This document shows positions 12,201-12,471 of a stretch of DNA of 12,471 nt, one piece after another. Made by a program: the position numbers and the translations under genes. Location: positions 1 through 12,471 of the forward strand of contig LSSK01001639.1 of NCBI GenBank assembly GCA_001969505.1, read 5' to 3'. The first letter of the stretch is position 1. Every line of letters begins with the position of its first letter. Source of the DNA: Zancudomyces culisetae. Taxonomy: Eukaryota > Kickxellomycota > Harpellomycetes > Harpellales > Legeriomycetaceae. The notes under the pieces are model-generated. The model saw only the letters and a list, made by a program, of their open reading frames with translations. It did not search any database and had not been told where the DNA came from.

Positions 12201-12471
12201 TGGATTGGTGAGCGCGGCGCGTCGTAATGTATCACCAAATCTACCTCTCCAATATCAAGACCCTCTTCAGCAACACAGGTTGCCACCAGAATGTTGTATA
12301 TTCCCAATACAAACTCAGAAACAACTTTTTGTTGCTCCCGTTGTGTTTGTCCCCTTTTACCTACCATTTCTGCATTCCCATCGCCGGTATCCTTGGATTT
12401 TCTTCTCTTTTCTAATGAAACCGTTGCACCACTACCGCCTCCCCTTCCGCCGCCTCCTCTACCTCTACCTC
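9299..12471 (-). CDS. MPH1: MPH1/FANCM-family DNA helicase, C-terminal part (5' end beyond the window)
   Basis: MPH1 (FANCM orthologue) is a 3'-5' superfamily 2 helicase that remodels forks and unwinds D-loops in the nucleus. In frame to the right edge, 1,056 residues are visible. The first part is the second RecA-like domain: TQREQQKVVSEF, motif V-type VATCVAEEGLDIGEVDLVI, then SPIQLLQRTGRTGRSRKGG (motif VI, about 12165-12215). EEGLDIGEVDL is diagnostic of Mph1/FANCM; most relatives have QRMGRTGR where this has QRTGRTGR. The ATPase domain with DEAH and the true start lie off the window, so the Met at 12367 is internal. About 900 disordered residues follow: Lys-rich patches, KKPKAKKPKAK, Ser-Ser-Pro motifs, a long Asp/Glu run, (Gly-Asp)n, and a basic nuclear-localisation-like KIKRKRKLQRR just before the stop. 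No ERCC4 nuclease domain is seen, as in other yeast Mph1 proteins. It converges on TGS1, 92 bases between stops. Confidence 0.88.
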   Translation of the reverse strand, partial: GRGRGGGGRGGGSGATVSLEKRRKSKDTGDGNAEMVGKRGQTQREQQKVVSEFVLGIYNILVATCVAEEGLDIGEVDLVIHYDAPRSPIQLLQRTGRTGRSRKGGSVLLLTNGTLEFIKYKEASKKYYSLQEQLMRSGVLKWHTELSAGLKPASISASKMFSKKWPRLVTLYISEQDMKYAERLLSSYRNNKGNDKYDKDDDDGNNDGSGDDGVGKATGKGKGRKRGRKKQNDDMTSENDDIDNTTKSGDEDSKKKPKSSTKPRKKRKKANEPGEASSDDEGKSGGRGTSKSTSKSKTRVKKIKKPQELIDSDPSSPLDLRTSFGFGTSTKKNGTRRGLLDCLSDDEDPELIEIKQLLKSNNTMTFEPDFNGGRQGTSKALAGANLSFREKQPLLNLSSSPPEIPKNLWKMPTSGDHKEGNVNINGGEEEEPTVAAAAGGGGGGEVKVEPSLLEKELLDDKEKSLRRTSDNIFVEIKLKVPKKETIKTESLKSCTDFNTDVSESPVGVQFKNTSALDLKLTSLMKENNIELNFVPLNSQGIKLASAEGGYGFDSGIQNDTANFVQRVFDSSKFGGFSFGYDKLFESEPEANSSFPGGVDHFDRLLQKDNTIDDNIDTSHKNDRISIDLVTESDEDNSGGELAAAKLIDSDDGKFEDFDIDLIEKIINHSQSDTLLDKCEGDEVKNTAIDSVNVGEGSDANKSYQGTSGSGALFPIVSPIRQNQQQVVQSLTDVVFETPRLSKATELASSSPVIIKKAKKPKAKKPKAKPNKDQKREKLMQFFDLEADSLSSSPTGIHSKQKKTKRRQRRGGNEDGHEDGNDENEHEDDEDDEDDEDDEDDEDEDEDDDGNLVGFVVSDNSSIIYNTNANHKNAEMHGLSSSQIITPVREGHTLSNTTPGNTNSNGFSMYRKINNSKFHNNDTTPMSQLERLAQYWDDKYNNKSKVKNKSNNRQQNGNNNDNSEYSSQQHYASSAYLSTNDNNNNAYANMDSDECGGGNGGSGDGDGDGDGSADEFDLLLDYEFSKANNQQNQENYRLKTPTPKIKRKRKLQRRGGG
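9441..9467 (-). repeat. (CACCAT)n coding repeat, Gly-Asp dipeptides in MPH1
   Basis: About four and a half copies of a six-base unit read as alternating Gly-Asp on the minus strand, near the C-terminus of the MPH1 homologue. Confidence 0.85.
9926..9996 (-). repeat. Acidic coding repeat (Asp/Glu run) in MPH1
   Basis: TCATCT/TCATCC units on the + strand encode about 24 nearly uninterrupted Asp and Glu residues on the minus strand. Long acidic runs are common in chromatin-associated proteins; a role in binding histones or basic proteins is only an inference. Confidence 0.85.
11138..11168 (-). repeat. (CCT)n(GCT)n coding repeat, Ala/Gly run in MPH1
   Basis: A CCT run followed by a GCT run reads on the minus strand as several Ala codons, then about six Gly codons, within the disordered tail of the MPH1 homologue. 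Confidence 0.85.

Noticed and set aside
12227-12367. Met at 12367 as the start of a separate minus-strand protein
   Set aside because: The frame is open to the window edge, and the residues from 12367 on begin in the middle of a conserved helicase domain.

Overview
This is nuclear DNA of a budding-yeast-like ascomycete. The genes are eukaryotic and well separated. The introns are short, with GTAAGT or GTAGGT donors, TAG acceptors and CTAAC-like branch sites. The intergenic DNA is AT-rich and full of microsatellites. CTG stands where DDB1 proteins have a conserved leucine (the DSQLVKL-like motif, codon 1374-1376), so a CUG-Ser or CUG-Ala code is unlikely. A canonical DDB1 and an MPDU1-type protein together, neither of which has a clear orthologue in Saccharomyces cerevisiae, suggest an early-diverging Saccharomycotina lineage. 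The species is not determined.

Layout, left to right: (1) DDB1 on +, exons about 15-224 and 357-4793, with a probable GC-AG intron; its extreme 5' end is unresolved at the window edge. (2) A 645-base intergenic region with a hairpin just after DDB1 and several simple repeats. (3) MPDU1-like double PQ-loop membrane protein on +, 5439-6686. (4) A 565-base AT-rich intergenic region ending in a 14-codon upstream ORF whose stop overlaps the next start as TAATG. (5) TGS1, cap trimethylguanosine synthase, on +, three exons 7252-8326, 8447-8949 and 9114-9206. (6) MPH1/FANCM helicase on -, 9299 to beyond the right edge, convergent with TGS1; only the end of its helicase core and a very long disordered tail lie in the window.

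The four genes serve different processes: DNA damage recognition and CUL4-type ubiquitin ligation (DDB1), dolichol-linked sugar use in the ER (MPDU1), snRNA/snoRNA cap hypermethylation (TGS1), and fork and recombination-intermediate remodelling (MPH1). There is no sign of an operon, mobile element, CRISPR array or new multi-gene system. Points worth a second look are gene-structural: a GC-AG intron, a start position that reads GTG where homology predicts Met, a codon-usage break inside DDB1, a 3' hairpin, the TAATG upstream ORF, competing acceptors in TGS1, and low-complexity insertions inside conserved folds.
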